Shown piece by piece: positions 17,082 through 27,167 of a DNA stretch of 64,000 nt. A program made the translations under genes and the position numbers. Position 1 is the stretch's first letter. Every line of letters starts with the position of its first letter. The notes under the pieces were generated by a model. It was not told the DNA's origin, ran no database searches, and saw nothing but the letters and a program-made list of their open reading frames with translations. This DNA is from Tahibacter soli (GTDB lineage: Bacteria; Pseudomonadota; Gammaproteobacteria; Xanthomonadales; Rhodanobacteraceae), in the NCBI RefSeq assembly GCF_025717065.2, contig NZ_JAOVZO020000020.1, forward strand, positions 186,001 through 250,000. Reading direction: 5' to 3'.

Positions 17082-18506
17082 TCAGCCCTTCATCGCCTGA
17101 TACGCCTCCAGCGCCGCCTCGCGCGATTCCTTGAGATCGACCACCGGCTCCGGATACCCGCTGCGCGCGAGCAGCGTCGCATCCTTCCATGGCTCATGCA
17201 CGAGCTTCGCCGGAAACCGCGCCAGCTCCGGCACCCACCGCCGCACGTAGCTGCCGTCCGGGTCGAACCGTTCGCCCTGCGACACCGGGTTGAAGATGCG
17301 GAAATACGGCGACGCGTCCGCGCCCGTTCCCGCCGTCCACTGCCAGCCCTGCGTGTTGTTCGCGAGATCGGCGTCGACGAGCGTGTCCCAGAACCAGCGC
17401 GCGCCGTGGCTCCAGTGCTGGCGCAGGTTCTTCGTCAGAAAACTTGCCACGACCATGCGTACGCGGTTGTGCATCCAGCCCGTGTGCCACAGCTCGCGCA
17501 TGCCCGCGTCGACGATCGGCACGCCCGTGCGTCCGCGCCGCCACGCCGCGAGTGCGTCGTCGTCGCGCGGCGCCCACGGGAAGGCGTCGAACGCGGGGTT
17601 GAGATTGCGCTCGGGCGTGTGCGGAAAGTGGTACAGCAGGTGCAACGAAAAGTCGCGCCAGCCGAGTTCGCGCAGGTAAGGCTCGGCCGCCGCGCGCAGC
17701 CCCTGCGTGCGCCCGCCCGCGTCGCGCGCATACGCGTCGAGCTGCCAGTGGATCTGCCGCGGCGAAATTTCACCAAAGTGCAGATGTGGTGAAAGGCGCG
17801 ACGTGCCGGGCAGGTCGGGCCGGTCGCGGTCGGTGGCGTAGTCCACGAGGCCGTCGCCGCAGAAATCCGCGAGCGCCGCGTGCGCGCCGGCCTCGCCGGG
17901 CGTCCAGTTTTCGTGGAAGCCGGTGTCCCACGGAATGCGCGGCAGCAGGCCCAATGCGTCGAGCGCGAGCGATCCGGCGAGCGCCGGCGCATCGATGCGC
18001 GCCGGCGCCGGCAGCGGCGTCCGCGGCTCCAGCGTCGCACGCAGCTTGCGCCAGTACGGCGTGAACACGCGATACGGGCCGCCCTGCCCCGTTTCGATCT
18101 CCCACGGTTCGGCGAACATCGCGCCGTTGTGGCTGTGCGCCGCGGTGCCTTGCGCGCGCAGTTCGTGCTTTACGCGCTTGTCGCGCGCGACGATCGCCGG
18201 TTCGTACAGGCGGTTCCAGTACACCGCGTCGGCGCCGGTCGCGTGCGCGAGCGCCTGCAGCACGTCGAGGCTCGCGCCGCGCGCGATGTGCAGGCGCGCG
18301 CCGCGCCGCGCCAGATCGTCGGCGAGCGCGGCGAGCGAGTGATGCAGCCACCACCGGCTCGCGGCGCCGGGCTCCCAAGGCGCTTCTTCGTCGGGCGCGT
18401 GGATGTAGAGCGGCAGCACGCGCGCGTGCGCGGCGAGCGCGGCATCGAGCGCGGGATTGTCGGCCAGGCGCAGATCGCGGCGGAACCAGACGATAGCGGT
18501 GCTCAT
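17082..18506 (-). CDS. phrB: deoxyribodipyrimidine photo-lyase
   Basis: A 474-residue protein read from MSTAIVWFRRDLRLADNPAL (ATG 18506), the usual start of class I CPD photolyases. The N-terminal Rossmann-like antenna domain is followed by the FAD-binding helical domain with FHENWTPGEAGAH, TSRLSPHLHFGEIS, GRTGVPIVDAGMRELW, HTGWMHNRVRMVVASF and DADLANNTQGWQW. The enzyme reverts cyclobutane pyrimidine dimers using blue light and FADH-. Length and all active-site blocks are normal. It is divergent from the alpha-2-macroglobulin gene and ends 130 bp after the start of the sigma-factor gene. Confidence 0.93.
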   Translation of the reverse strand: MSTAIVWFRRDLRLADNPALDAALAAHARVLPLYIHAPDEEAPWEPGAASRWWLHHSLAALADDLARRGARLHIARGASLDVLQALAHATGADAVYWNRLYEPAIVARDKRVKHELRAQGTAAHSHNGAMFAEPWEIETGQGGPYRVFTPYWRKLRATLEPRTPLPAPARIDAPALAGSLALDALGLLPRIPWDTGFHENWTPGEAGAHAALADFCGDGLVDYATDRDRPDLPGTSRLSPHLHFGEISPRQIHWQLDAYARDAGGRTQGLRAAAEPYLRELGWRDFSLHLLYHFPHTPERNLNPAFDAFPWAPRDDDALAAWRRGRTGVPIVDAGMRELWHTGWMHNRVRMVVASFLTKNLRQHWSHGARWFWDTLVDADLANNTQGWQWTAGTGADASPYFRIFNPVSQGERFDPDGSYVRRWVPELARFPAKLVHEPWKDATLLARSGYPEPVVDLKESREAALEAYQAMKG

Positions 18507-18642
18507 CGCGGGAAACGACGTTCGAACATGGGGCGATCCTGTCGTCGGAATGTCGCGAGGGTAAACGCTCGCGCGCCGCACAGCGAGACGTATGCCCGCC
18601 TCGCGCCCCGAACCGCGCCGCAGTTTGCCCTGCGCCGGCCCT

Positions 18643-18648
18643 TATACT
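18643..18648 (+). promoter_or_regulatory. candidate -10 box for the alpha-2-macroglobulin/pbpC operon
   Basis: TATACT matches the sigma-70 -10 consensus at five of six positions and lies 31 bp before the ATG at 18680, in the 173-bp spacer divergent from phrB. No good -35 hexamer is visible at the standard distance, so the call is weak. Confidence 0.35.
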
Positions 18649-18679
18649 CCTCGTGCCTTCAACCGTAGGGAAACCGACG

Positions 18680-21600
18680 ATGGCTCTGCCCGCCTCTGTC
18701 CGTCGCGCCGGATGGCGCACCGTTGCGCTCTTCGCGCTCACCGCCGCGCTCGCCGCCTGCGACCGCTCCTCTTCGCAACTGCCGCAAGCCCAGGGCGAAA
18801 AGCCGCCGGTCGCGGCAGCCGCTCAAGCCGCGCCGCAAGGCTTCGCGCTGGCCGGCGCCGTCGCCGCGCAATACCAGGGCCAACTCGCGCTGAGCCTGGA
18901 ATTCACGCAGCCGCTCGCCGGTTCGCAGGCGTTCGACGGCCTCATCGCCGTGAAAGGCCCGAAGGGCGAAGACGTCAAGGGCAGCTGGGCGCTCGACGAC
19001 GACGGCAAGACGCTGCGTTTTCCCTATGTGGAGGCGAACCGGAACTACACCGTCACGATCAAGCCCGAGCTCGCCGCCGCCGACGGCAAGACGGTCGCGA
19101 GCGAGGTGCGCAAGGAGGTCTACACCGGTCCGCTGCAGCCCGCCGTCGGTTTCGCGTCGCAGGGCAACGTGCTGCCGGCGCGCGAGACGCGCGGCGTGCC
19201 GGTCGTGTCGGTCAACGTCAAGGAAGTCGACGTCGAATTCCTGCGCGTGCGCGACAAGGAACTGTCGAAGTTCTTCGCGAGCTACCAGAACAACGGCCGC
19301 CGTTCGGGCTACGACCTCGACGGCGATTCGGGCTGGTGGCAGAAAGGCAAGTGGCCGATCAACGCGATGGCCGATTCGGTCTACGCGAACCGCTTCGCGC
19401 TCGCCGGCAAGGAGAACGAGCGCACGCTGTCGTACCTGCCGATCCAGGAGCTGCCGGAGCTGTCCGAGCCCGGTCTCTACTTCGCCGTGATGAAGCGCGC
19501 GAACAGTTTTCGCGGCGAGTGGGAAACGAGCTATTTCTTCGTCAGCGACATCGGCCTGCATACGCGCGCCTACAAGGAGCAGCTGTTCGTTCACGCCGCG
19601 TCGCTCAAGTCGGGCGAAGCGTTGAAGGACATCGAACTGGCGATCCTCGACGCGCGCGGCGACACCATCCTCGCCGGCCGCACCGACGCCGACGGCAACG
19701 CGCTGCTCAACTACGCGCTCAAGGCCGATCAGGTGCTGGTGGCGAAAAACGGCCGCGACGTGTCGATGCTGCCGTTCAACCAGCCGGCGCTCGATCTGTC
19801 GGACTTCGCGGTGGCCGGCCGCGCGCAGCAATGGTTCGACGTGTTCGCCTGGTCGGGCCGCGACCTGTACCGCCCCGGCGAAACGCTGCGCCTGTCCGCG
19901 CTGCTGCGCGACAGCGACGGCAAGCCGGTCAAGCCGCAGACGCTGTTTCTCACGCTGAAGCAGCCCGACGGCCGCAACTGGACGCAGGCGAAGCTCGAAC
20001 CGAAGGAACTCGGCTACGTCGAGTGGACGCACACCGTGCCGGCCGACGCGCCCACGGGCCGCTGGCAGGTGGAATTCCGCACCGACCCGGCCGCCAAGGA
20101 GGCGAGCCAGGCGCTGACGTTCCGCATCGAGGAATTCCTGCCCGAGCGCCTGAAGCTCGATCTCGCCACCGCGCAGCCGCGCATCAAGCCCGGCGAGCCG
20201 CTCAAGCTCGACGTGCAGGGCGACTACCTCTACGGCGCACCGGCCGCGGGCAATCGCTTCACCGCGCGGCTGACGATCGCGAACGACGCGCATCCGCTCG
20301 ATGCGCACAAGGATTATTTCTTCGGCGACCCGACGCTCGAACTGCCGAAGGACGCGAAAGACGTCGTCGACGAGGCGCTCGACGACACGGGCAAGCTCAG
20401 CGCAACGATCGACGTGCTCGGCGACGTGAAGGCTACGGCGCCGATCGCAGCGATCGTGTCGGGCAGCGTGTACGAAAGCGGCGGCCGTACCGTGACGCGC
20501 ACGATGAAACGCACGGTGTGGCCGGCCGACGCGCTCGTCGGCGTGCGCCCGCTGTTCGACCCGAAGGACGGCGCAACCGCGAACGCGCGCGCCGGCTTCG
20601 AAGTGATCCGCGCGAGCGGCGGCGGCGAACTCGTCGCGGCGCAGGGCCTGAAGATGACGCTCGTGCGCGAACGCCGCGCGTATCACTGGAGCTACGACCG
20701 CGATTCCGGCTGGCGCTTCGACTACACACAGAGCTACGAGAACGGCGAGACGCGCACGCTCGACGTGGCCGCGGGCCAGTCGGCGAAGTTCGACGTGCCG
20801 GTCGAATGGGGCAACTACCGCGTCGAGATTCTCGACCCGGCCACGGGCCTGACGATGCGCTACCCGTTCGTCGCGGGCTGGAGCTGGGACGACGAAAACC
20901 GCGGCAAGGAAGCACGCCCGGACAAGATCAAGCTCGCGCTCGACAAGGAACAGTACAAGGCCGGCGACACCGTGAAGGTGACGGTCACGCCGCCGCACGC
21001 GGGCTCGGGCATCCTCGTCGTCGAAAGCGACAAGTTGCTGTTTACACAACGCGTCGACGTGAAGGACAGCGCGACGTTCGAGATACCGGTGACGGCCGAC
21101 TGGGAACGCCACGACGTCTACGTCAGCGCGCTGGTGCTGCGCGGCGGTTCGGCCGCGAGCAAGATCACGCCGGCGCGCGCGGTCGGCGTCGCGCACGTGA
21201 CGATGGACCGGCGCGACCGCAAGATCGCGGTCGAAGTGACCGCGCCGCCGCAGATGAAGCCGGAGACCGCGCTGCCGGTCGAGGTGAAGGCGCCGGCGCT
21301 CGCGGGCAAGACGGCGTACGTCACGGTGTCGGCGGTCGACGTCGGCATCCTCAACATCACGCGCTTCGCGCGGCCCGACGCGAACGCGTGGTTCTTCGGC
21401 CAGCGCCGCCTCGGCGTGGATTCGTACGACCTCTACGGCCGCGTGATCGAAAGCTACGACGGCGCGACGGCGAAACTGCGCTACGGCGGCGACCTGATGC
21501 TGGCGGGTCTGCCGCAGTCGCGACGGCCGACGGCGAAGGTGCAGACGGTCGATCTGTTCTCCGGCGTCGTGGCGCTCGACGCGCAGGGCAACGCGAAGCT

Positions 21601-23617
21601 CTCGCTGCCGGTGCCCGACTTCAACGGCACGCTGCGCGTGTCGGCGCAGGTGTTCGGCGACGACCGCTACGGCGGCGCCGACGTCGAAACGATCGTGCGC
21701 GCGCCGCTCGTCGCCGAGGTGTCGACGCCGCGCGTGCTCGCGCCCGGGGACACGGGCGTGCTGACGCTCGACGTGACGAACTTCTCCGGTGCGGAACGCG
21801 AGTTCGCCGTGCGCTTCGAGGCCGATCGCCCGCTGCGCATCGGCGACGCGCAGCGTTCGGTGAAGCTGGCGGATGGCGCGAAATCCACATTGCAATTTCC
21901 GCTGTCCGCCGAGGACGGCCTTGGCGTCGGCAAGTTCCGCCTCGTCGCCGACGGCGGCGACGTGAAGATCCGTCGCGAATACGAAATCGCCGTGCGGCCG
22001 GCCTGGCCGTCGGTGCTGCGCAGCAATCCGCAGGTATTGGACAAGGGCGGTGCGTCGGTCGCGCTCGGCGTCGACGCGATGGAAGGCTTCCTGCCCGATT
22101 CGGTCGACGCGCGCCTGACGATTTCGGCACTGCCGCCGCTGCCGTTCGCAAGTTCGATCAAGGGCCTGATCGACTATCCGTATGGCTGCGTCGAACAGAC
22201 GACGAGCCGGGGCTACGGCCTGCTGCTGCTCGACGCCGCGAACGCGAAGAACCTCGGCGTGAAGCCGCTGCCCGACGCGGTGCGCGGCGAGCGCATCGCG
22301 ACCGCGCTCAACCGCATCACGGCGATGCAGATTCCGTCGGGCCACTTCTCGATGTGGGGCGGCGAAAGCTACGTCAACGAGATGCTGACGCCGTACGTGA
22401 CCGAGTTTCTGCTCGACGCGCGCGACGCCGGCTTCGCGGTGCCCGACGCGGTGCTGCAGAAGGCGTTGAAGCGCCTCAACGACGATCTGTTGTCGGGCGG
22501 CCATCCGTACTACAGCTACGAAAACCCCGACCACCTGCGCTTCGCCGATCAGGCGTGGTCGGCGTACGTGCTGGCGCGCGTACAGCGCGCGCCGCTCGGC
22601 ACGCTGCGCGCGCTGTACGACAACGAGCGCGGCAAGTCGCTCACGGCGCTGCCGCTCGTGCACCTCGGCATCGCGCTTGCGCTGCAGGGCGACAAGGCGC
22701 GCGGCGAGAAGGCGCTGGCCGAAGCGTTCGCGAAGAAATTCGAACGGCCGCGCTATCTCGGCGACTACGGCAGCGACCTGCGCGACGACGCGCTGATGGT
22801 CGCGCTGACGCACCAGTTCGACCTCGACAAGCCCGAGTACGACGAACGCGTGATCGCGCTCGGCCGCGATCTGGTCGCGCGCAAGAGTTCGCAGTGGCGC
22901 TGGTACTCGACGCAGGAACAGAGCGCGCTCGCGCGGCTCGGCAAGGCTCTGGTCGGCGACGGCGACGCGAAGGTGGCCGGCGACGTGACCGTTGCCGGCA
23001 CGACGACGCCGATCGATCCGGTCACGCTGTGGAGCCGCGGCTTCGGTGCCGACGAACTGCGCGGCGGCGTGCGTGTCGCGCCGCTGTCGTCAGGCGCGCT
23101 GTACGTCAGCGAGGACGTGGCCGGCGTGCCGCGCACGCCGCCGGCGGCGAACGACAAGGCAGTCTCGATCGAACGGCGCTGGTACACGCTCGCGGGCGAG
23201 CCGTGGGACGGCGGCGATCTCAAGGAAGGCGAAGGCCTGATCGTCGGCATCAAGCTCGAGGCGCGCGAGGCGATGCCCGACGCGATCCTCACCGACCTCT
23301 TGCCGGGCGGCCTGGAAATCGAGAACTTCAACCTCACCGACGCCAAGCAGTGGGCCGGCGTCGTCGTCGACGGCGTGACGGTGACCGAACGCGCGTATGC
23401 GGCCGACGTGAAGCACGAGGAGTTCCGCGACGACCGCTACGTCGCCGCGCTCGCGCTGTCGCAGGGCCAGCAGGCGCACGTGTTCTATCTCGTGCGCGCG
23501 GTGTCGCCCGGCACGTACGTCGTGCCGCCGACGCAGGTCGAAGACATGTACCGGCCGGAGATTCGCGGCGTCGGCAAGAGCGAGCCGGCGCGCATCAAGG
23601 TGGTCGAGCCGCGATGA
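18680..23617 (+). CDS. bacterial alpha-2-macroglobulin lipoprotein (YfhM type) with intact thioester
   Basis: The start MALPASVRRAGWRT at 18680 follows GTAGGGA and gives 1645 residues with a lipobox ending LAAC (Cys27). The macroglobulin domains continue to a thioester motif YPYGCVEQT (Cys1170-Gln1173), followed by the alpha/alpha thioester domain (LTPYVTEFLLDARDAGFAVP) and a receptor-binding-like C-terminus. Bacterial A2Ms are periplasmic protease traps that covalently bind invading proteases and act with PbpC in cell-wall repair. The stop overlaps the pbpC start (ATGA), the well-known A2M-PbpC gene pair. After the lipobox Cys comes Asp (CDRSSS), the inner-membrane-retention +2 residue by the Lol rule. 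Confidence 0.93.
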   Translation: MALPASVRRAGWRTVALFALTAALAACDRSSSQLPQAQGEKPPVAAAAQAAPQGFALAGAVAAQYQGQLALSLEFTQPLAGSQAFDGLIAVKGPKGEDVKGSWALDDDGKTLRFPYVEANRNYTVTIKPELAAADGKTVASEVRKEVYTGPLQPAVGFASQGNVLPARETRGVPVVSVNVKEVDVEFLRVRDKELSKFFASYQNNGRRSGYDLDGDSGWWQKGKWPINAMADSVYANRFALAGKENERTLSYLPIQELPELSEPGLYFAVMKRANSFRGEWETSYFFVSDIGLHTRAYKEQLFVHAASLKSGEALKDIELAILDARGDTILAGRTDADGNALLNYALKADQVLVAKNGRDVSMLPFNQPALDLSDFAVAGRAQQWFDVFAWSGRDLYRPGETLRLSALLRDSDGKPVKPQTLFLTLKQPDGRNWTQAKLEPKELGYVEWTHTVPADAPTGRWQVEFRTDPAAKEASQALTFRIEEFLPERLKLDLATAQPRIKPGEPLKLDVQGDYLYGAPAAGNRFTARLTIANDAHPLDAHKDYFFGDPTLELPKDAKDVVDEALDDTGKLSATIDVLGDVKATAPIAAIVSGSVYESGGRTVTRTMKRTVWPADALVGVRPLFDPKDGATANARAGFEVIRASGGGELVAAQGLKMTLVRERRAYHWSYDRDSGWRFDYTQSYENGETRTLDVAAGQSAKFDVPVEWGNYRVEILDPATGLTMRYPFVAGWSWDDENRGKEARPDKIKLALDKEQYKAGDTVKVTVTPPHAGSGILVVESDKLLFTQRVDVKDSATFEIPVTADWERHDVYVSALVLRGGSAASKITPARAVGVAHVTMDRRDRKIAVEVTAPPQMKPETALPVEVKAPALAGKTAYVTVSAVDVGILNITRFARPDANAWFFGQRRLGVDSYDLYGRVIESYDGATAKLRYGGDLMLAGLPQSRRPTAKVQTVDLFSGVVALDAQGNAKLSLPVPDFNGTLRVSAQVFGDDRYGGADVETIVRAPLVAEVSTPRVLAPGDTGVLTLDVTNFSGAEREFAVRFEADRPLRIGDAQRSVKLADGAKSTLQFPLSAEDGLGVGKFRLVADGGDVKIRREYEIAVRPAWPSVLRSNPQVLDKGGASVALGVDAMEGFLPDSVDARLTISALPPLPFASSIKGLIDYPYGCVEQTTSRGYGLLLLDAANAKNLGVKPLPDAVRGERIATALNRITAMQIPSGHFSMWGGESYVNEMLTPYVTEFLLDARDAGFAVPDAVLQKALKRLNDDLLSGGHPYYSYENPDHLRFADQAWSAYVLARVQRAPLGTLRALYDNERGKSLTALPLVHLGIALALQGDKARGEKALAEAFAKKFERPRYLGDYGSDLRDDALMVALTHQFDLDKPEYDERVIALGRDLVARKSSQWRWYSTQEQSALARLGKALVGDGDAKVAGDVTVAGTTTPIDPVTLWSRGFGADELRGGVRVAPLSSGALYVSEDVAGVPRTPPAANDKAVSIERRWYTLAGEPWDGGDLKEGEGLIVGIKLEAREAMPDAILTDLLPGGLEIENFNLTDAKQWAGVVVDGVTVTERAYAADVKHEEFRDDRYVAALALSQGQQAHVFYLVRAVSPGTYVVPPTQVEDMYRPEIRGVGKSEPARIKVVEPR

Positions 23618-25968
23618 AGCGAACGTGGCGCGAACGCGCGCGGCGCGCCGCGAAGATCGCCGGCGGCGCGGCGCTCGCGCTCGCCGTCGCCGCGTTCGCG
23701 CTCGATCTCGCGTTTCCGCTGCCGCTGCCGGCGCCCGGCGCCGGCAGCACCGTGGTGCTCGCGCGCGACGGCACGCCGCTGCGCGCGTTCGCCGACGATC
23801 GCGGCATCTGGCGCTATCCGGTGACGCCGGACGACGTGTCGCCGCTGTATCTCGATGCGCTGCTGACGTACGAGGACCGCTGGTTCTACGCGCATCCGGG
23901 CGTCAATCCGGTGGCCATCGCGCGCGCGGTGGCGCAGATGGCGCGGCACGGCCGCGCGGTGTCGGGCGGCTCGACGCTGACGATGCAGGTGGCGCGCATC
24001 CTCGATCCGCATTCGCGCACGGCGTGGGGCAAGTGCAAACAGGTGTTGCGCGCGCTGCAGCTCGAAGCGCATTTGAGCAAAAATGAAATTCTGACGTTGT
24101 ATCTCAACTACGCGCCGTTCGGCGGCACGATCGAAGGCGTCGAGGCGGCGTCGTGGGCGTACCTGGGCAAGCCGGCGAAGCGCCTGAGCCACGCCGAAGC
24201 CGCGCTGCTCGCCGTGCTGCCGCAGGCGCCGAGCCGGCTGCGGCCCGACCGCAACGCCGACGGCGCGCGGCGCGCGCGCGACAAGGTGCTCGATCGCATG
24301 GCCGCGCTCGCGCGCTGGAGCGCCGACACGATCGCCGACGCGCGCATCGAAACCGTCTCGGCGCGCACGCTCGATCCGCCGCTGTCGGCCGCGCTGCTCG
24401 CCGAACGCCTGCGCGGCGAAAAAGCCGGCGAACGCGTCGTCGCGACGACGATCGACCGCGAACTGCAGGCCGCGATGGAAGCGCGCGTCGGCAACTATCT
24501 CGCGCGGCTGCCCGAACGCACGTCGGCGGCGCTGCTGCTGGTGGACAACGTTACTTTGGATACGCTCGCCTACGTCGGCTCCGGCGCGTTCGGCGACGCG
24601 GCGCGCCTCGGCCACGTCGACATGGTGCGCGCGCCGCGGTCGCCGGGATCGACGTTGAAGCCGTTCCTGTACGCGCTCGCGCTCGACGACGGCCTGATCC
24701 ACTCCGAAAGCCTGCTCGTCGACGCGCCGCAGTCGTTCGGCAGCTATCGTCCCGGCAATTTCGACCTCGCGTTCAACGGTCCGGTGTCGGCGGCGCAGGC
24801 GCTGCGGCTGTCGCTGAACGTGCCGGCGGTCGACCTGCTCGACCGCGTCGGCCCCGCGCGCTTCGCCGCGCGGCTCGCGAACGCGGGACTCGAACTCGAA
24901 TGGCCGCGCGGCGCGCAGCCGAACCTCGCGATGATCCTCGGCGGCACGGGCGCGCGGCTCGAGGAACTCGTCGGCGCCTACGTCGCGTTCAATCGCGGCG
25001 GCGTCGCGGCGCACGTGCGCCTGACGCCGGACGCGCCGCTCGTCGAGCGCCGCGCGTTCAGCGAAGGCGCCGCGTGGATCGTGCGCGACATGCTCGAGGC
25101 GAATCCGCGGCCGGGCCAGAGCCGCGACACGTTCGACCCCGGTTCGCGCGCGCGCCTCGCGTGGAAGACCGGCACGAGCTACGGTTTTCGCGACGCGTGG
25201 GCGATCGGCACGACGCGGCGCTACACGGTCGGCGTGTGGGTCGGCCGCCCGGACGGCACGCCGGTGCCGGGCCAGTACGGCGCGATGACCGCGCTGCCGC
25301 TGTTGTTCCAGGCGGTCGACAGCCTGCCGCGGTCGCCGGTCGACGCGACGCCGTCGCCGCCGCCGTCCACGGTGGCGGAAGCGGACATCTGCTGGCCGCT
25401 CGGCGTCGCGTTCGATACGGCGCATCCCGAGCTGTGCCACGAAAAGCACACCGCGTGGACGCTCGCGGGCGTCGTGCCGCCGACGCTGCCCGAGCGCGAC
25501 GCGCTCGCGTGGAACGATCATCGCGTGCGGCTGCGCGTCGATGCCGACGGCCGGCGCCTCTCGGCCGCGTGCGGCGCGCCGGTCGAGCGCAGCGTCGAAA
25601 TCGCGCGCTGGCCGTCGCTCGCGCAGCCGTGGCTCGGCGCGGCGCAGCGCCGCGCGTCGCGCCTGCCGCCGCTACGCGCCGGCTGCGCCGACGACGGACT
25701 CGACGCCGCGACGAACCTGCGCATCGAAGGCGTGGCGCCGGGCGCGACCCTCGTCCGCGCGCCCGGCGGCGAACGCGCGCCGCGCCTGTCGCTGCGCGCG
25801 CTCGGCGCGCAGGGCCGCGTGCAATGGCTCGTCAACGGCCGGCTCGAAGGCGAAACCGACGCGGCGCGCGCGTTCGTGCACGAGTTCGCGCAGGCGGGCG
25901 AGCAGTCGATCACGGCGCTGACCGCGAGCGGCGGCTACGCGCAGGTGCAGATCAGGGTCGCGCTTTGA
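23614..25968 (+). CDS. pbpC: penicillin-binding protein 1C (bifunctional transglycosylase/transpeptidase)
   Basis: A 784-residue protein translationally coupled to the A2M gene (ATGA at 23614-23617). It has one N-terminal membrane anchor (AALALAVAAFALDLAF), a GT51 glycosyltransferase with TYEDRWFYAHPGVNP (catalytic Glu87) and SGGSTLTMQVAR, and a transpeptidase with SxxK (Ser346-Lys349 in PGSTLKPF), SLN in LRLSLNVPA, and KTGTSYG (Lys518). The C-terminal ~100-residue domain (LRIEGVAPGATLVRAPGG onward) is the PbpC-type beta domain (BiPBP_C). It is expected to polymerise peptidoglycan at damaged sites while the A2M partner neutralises proteases. The 3' end overlaps convergent lpxK by 17 bp. Confidence 0.93.
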   Translation: MKRTWRERARRAAKIAGGAALALAVAAFALDLAFPLPLPAPGAGSTVVLARDGTPLRAFADDRGIWRYPVTPDDVSPLYLDALLTYEDRWFYAHPGVNPVAIARAVAQMARHGRAVSGGSTLTMQVARILDPHSRTAWGKCKQVLRALQLEAHLSKNEILTLYLNYAPFGGTIEGVEAASWAYLGKPAKRLSHAEAALLAVLPQAPSRLRPDRNADGARRARDKVLDRMAALARWSADTIADARIETVSARTLDPPLSAALLAERLRGEKAGERVVATTIDRELQAAMEARVGNYLARLPERTSAALLLVDNVTLDTLAYVGSGAFGDAARLGHVDMVRAPRSPGSTLKPFLYALALDDGLIHSESLLVDAPQSFGSYRPGNFDLAFNGPVSAAQALRLSLNVPAVDLLDRVGPARFAARLANAGLELEWPRGAQPNLAMILGGTGARLEELVGAYVAFNRGGVAAHVRLTPDAPLVERRAFSEGAAWIVRDMLEANPRPGQSRDTFDPGSRARLAWKTGTSYGFRDAWAIGTTRRYTVGVWVGRPDGTPVPGQYGAMTALPLLFQAVDSLPRSPVDATPSPPPSTVAEADICWPLGVAFDTAHPELCHEKHTAWTLAGVVPPTLPERDALAWNDHRVRLRVDADGRRLSAACGAPVERSVEIARWPSLAQPWLGAAQRRASRLPPLRAGCADDGLDAATNLRIEGVAPGATLVRAPGGERAPRLSLRALGAQGRVQWLVNGRLEGETDAARAFVHEFAQAGEQSITALTASGGYAQVQIRVAL

Positions 25969-26938
25969 GGCGTTCGGCGAGCGCGTCGAAGAACGCGTCG
26001 GGCAGCTGCGCGACCACCGGCAGCGCCCACCAGTGCGTCGGCGCGAACGCGCGGCATTTGACGGCGTCCTTCTCGGTCATCAGCACCGGCGCGTCGTCGC
26101 CGAACGCGAGATCGCTCGCCGCGTAGGCGTGATGGTCGGCAAACGGATGCTCGACCGGTTCGATGCCGAAAGCGCGCAGCGCGTCGAAGAAGCGCGTCGG
26201 GTTGCCGATGCCGGCGACGGCGTGCACGCGCTGTCCGGCGAACGCGGCGATCTCGGCGCGAAACAGCGCATCGTCGACGCGATACGCGCCGTCGTTGACG
26301 AGCCGCATCGCGATCTCGCCGCCCTGCGGCTCGCCGCCGTTGCACACGCGAAAGTCGACGCGTTCCAGACGTTCGAGCGGTTCGCGCAGCGGGCCGGCCG
26401 GCAGCAGCCGTTCGTTGCCGAAGCGGCGCGCGCCGTCGACGACGCAGATTTCCACATCGCGGCCAAGTCGATAATGCTGCAGGCCGTCGTCGGCGATCAC
26501 GACATCGACCTCGGCCGAACGCAGCAGCAGCTGCGCGGCGGCGACGCGGTCGCGGCCGATCGCGACCGGCGCGTGCGTGCGCTGATGGATCAGCAACGGT
26601 TCGTCGCCCACTTGCGCGGCGCTCGTCGCGTGATCGACGCAGAGCGGACCGCGTTCGGTGCCGCCGTAGCCGCGGCTGACGACGCCGGCGGCGATGCCGC
26701 GCGCGCGCAGAGCCTCGATCAGCGCGATCGTCAGCGGCGTCTTGCCGGTGCCGCCGACGGTGACGTTGCCGACGACGACGACGGGCTTGTCGATGCGGTG
26801 CGTGCGCAGGATGCCCGCGCGATAGAGGCGCCGGCGCAGCGCGGTGATGCCGGCGTAGAGCGAGGCGGCGAGACGCCAGGAAAGGGGCGGTGCGGTGTTG
26901 CCGTACCAAACGGCTTCGTGGCGGGATGCGTCAGACAC
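25952..26938 (-). CDS. lpxK: tetraacyldisaccharide 4'-kinase
   Basis: LpxK phosphorylates the 4' position of the lipid A disaccharide at the inner membrane. The P-loop VVVVGNVTVGGTGKTPLTIAL and the downstream VVSRGYGG, VIADDGLQHYRLGRDVEICV and NGRLLPAGPLREP-like (NERLLPAGPLREP) blocks are all present. I take the GTG at 26938 (SDASRHEAVWYGNTAPP); an in-frame TTG at 26953 is the alternative, and neither has a clear ribosome-binding site. It follows msbA on the same strand, as in other gammaproteobacteria, but a ~125-bp hairpin-pair repeat lies between them. Confidence 0.92.
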   Translation of the reverse strand: MSDASRHEAVWYGNTAPPLSWRLAASLYAGITALRRRLYRAGILRTHRIDKPVVVVGNVTVGGTGKTPLTIALIEALRARGIAAGVVSRGYGGTERGPLCVDHATSAAQVGDEPLLIHQRTHAPVAIGRDRVAAAQLLLRSAEVDVVIADDGLQHYRLGRDVEICVVDGARRFGNERLLPAGPLREPLERLERVDFRVCNGGEPQGGEIAMRLVNDGAYRVDDALFRAEIAAFAGQRVHAVAGIGNPTRFFDALRAFGIEPVEHPFADHHAYAASDLAFGDDAPVLMTEKDAVKCRAFAPTHWWALPVVAQLPDAFFDALAERLKARP

Positions 26939-26988
26939 TGCCGCGGGCCGCAATCGCGAGAATCGGAATTCGGGGCGATCGTTCGCGT

Positions 26989-27113
26989 AGCCCCCTCACC
27001 CAACCCTCTCCCCCAAGCGAGCTTGGGGGAGAGGGCTCAAGCGGCGCAGCGCCGGAATCCTCGACGCCTTCTCCCCCAACCGCGTTGGGGGAGAAGGTCG
27101 GGATGAGGGGGCG
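26989..27113. repeat. hairpin-pair intergenic repeat, copy A
   Basis: The element is bounded by CCCCCTCA (26991-26998) and TGAGGGGG (27104-27111) and contains two strong hairpins. The first has a 15-bp perfect stem, CCCTCTCCCCCAAGC with its complement at 27021-27035 and only GA between. The second has a 14-bp stem, CCTTCTCCCCCAAC with its complement at 27084-27097 and a CGC loop. A related copy lies at 30171-30299. It resembles BIME/REP doublets. Located between msbA and lpxK, it would form stable RNA structures that could attenuate transcription or protect the msbA mRNA 3' end. Confidence 0.7.
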
Positions 27114-27167
27114 ACGCCAAAGTTTTCCCTGTCGCAGCAGCGATGCCGTGCCGAGGCGTTCCATCGC

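Noticed and set aside
18592-25968. 2458-codon frame covering the alpha-2-macroglobulin gene and pbpC
   Set aside because: Only the pbpC part is real coding. The upstream part is an Arg-rich off-frame reading of the A2M gene, which has its own stop overlapping the pbpC ATG.
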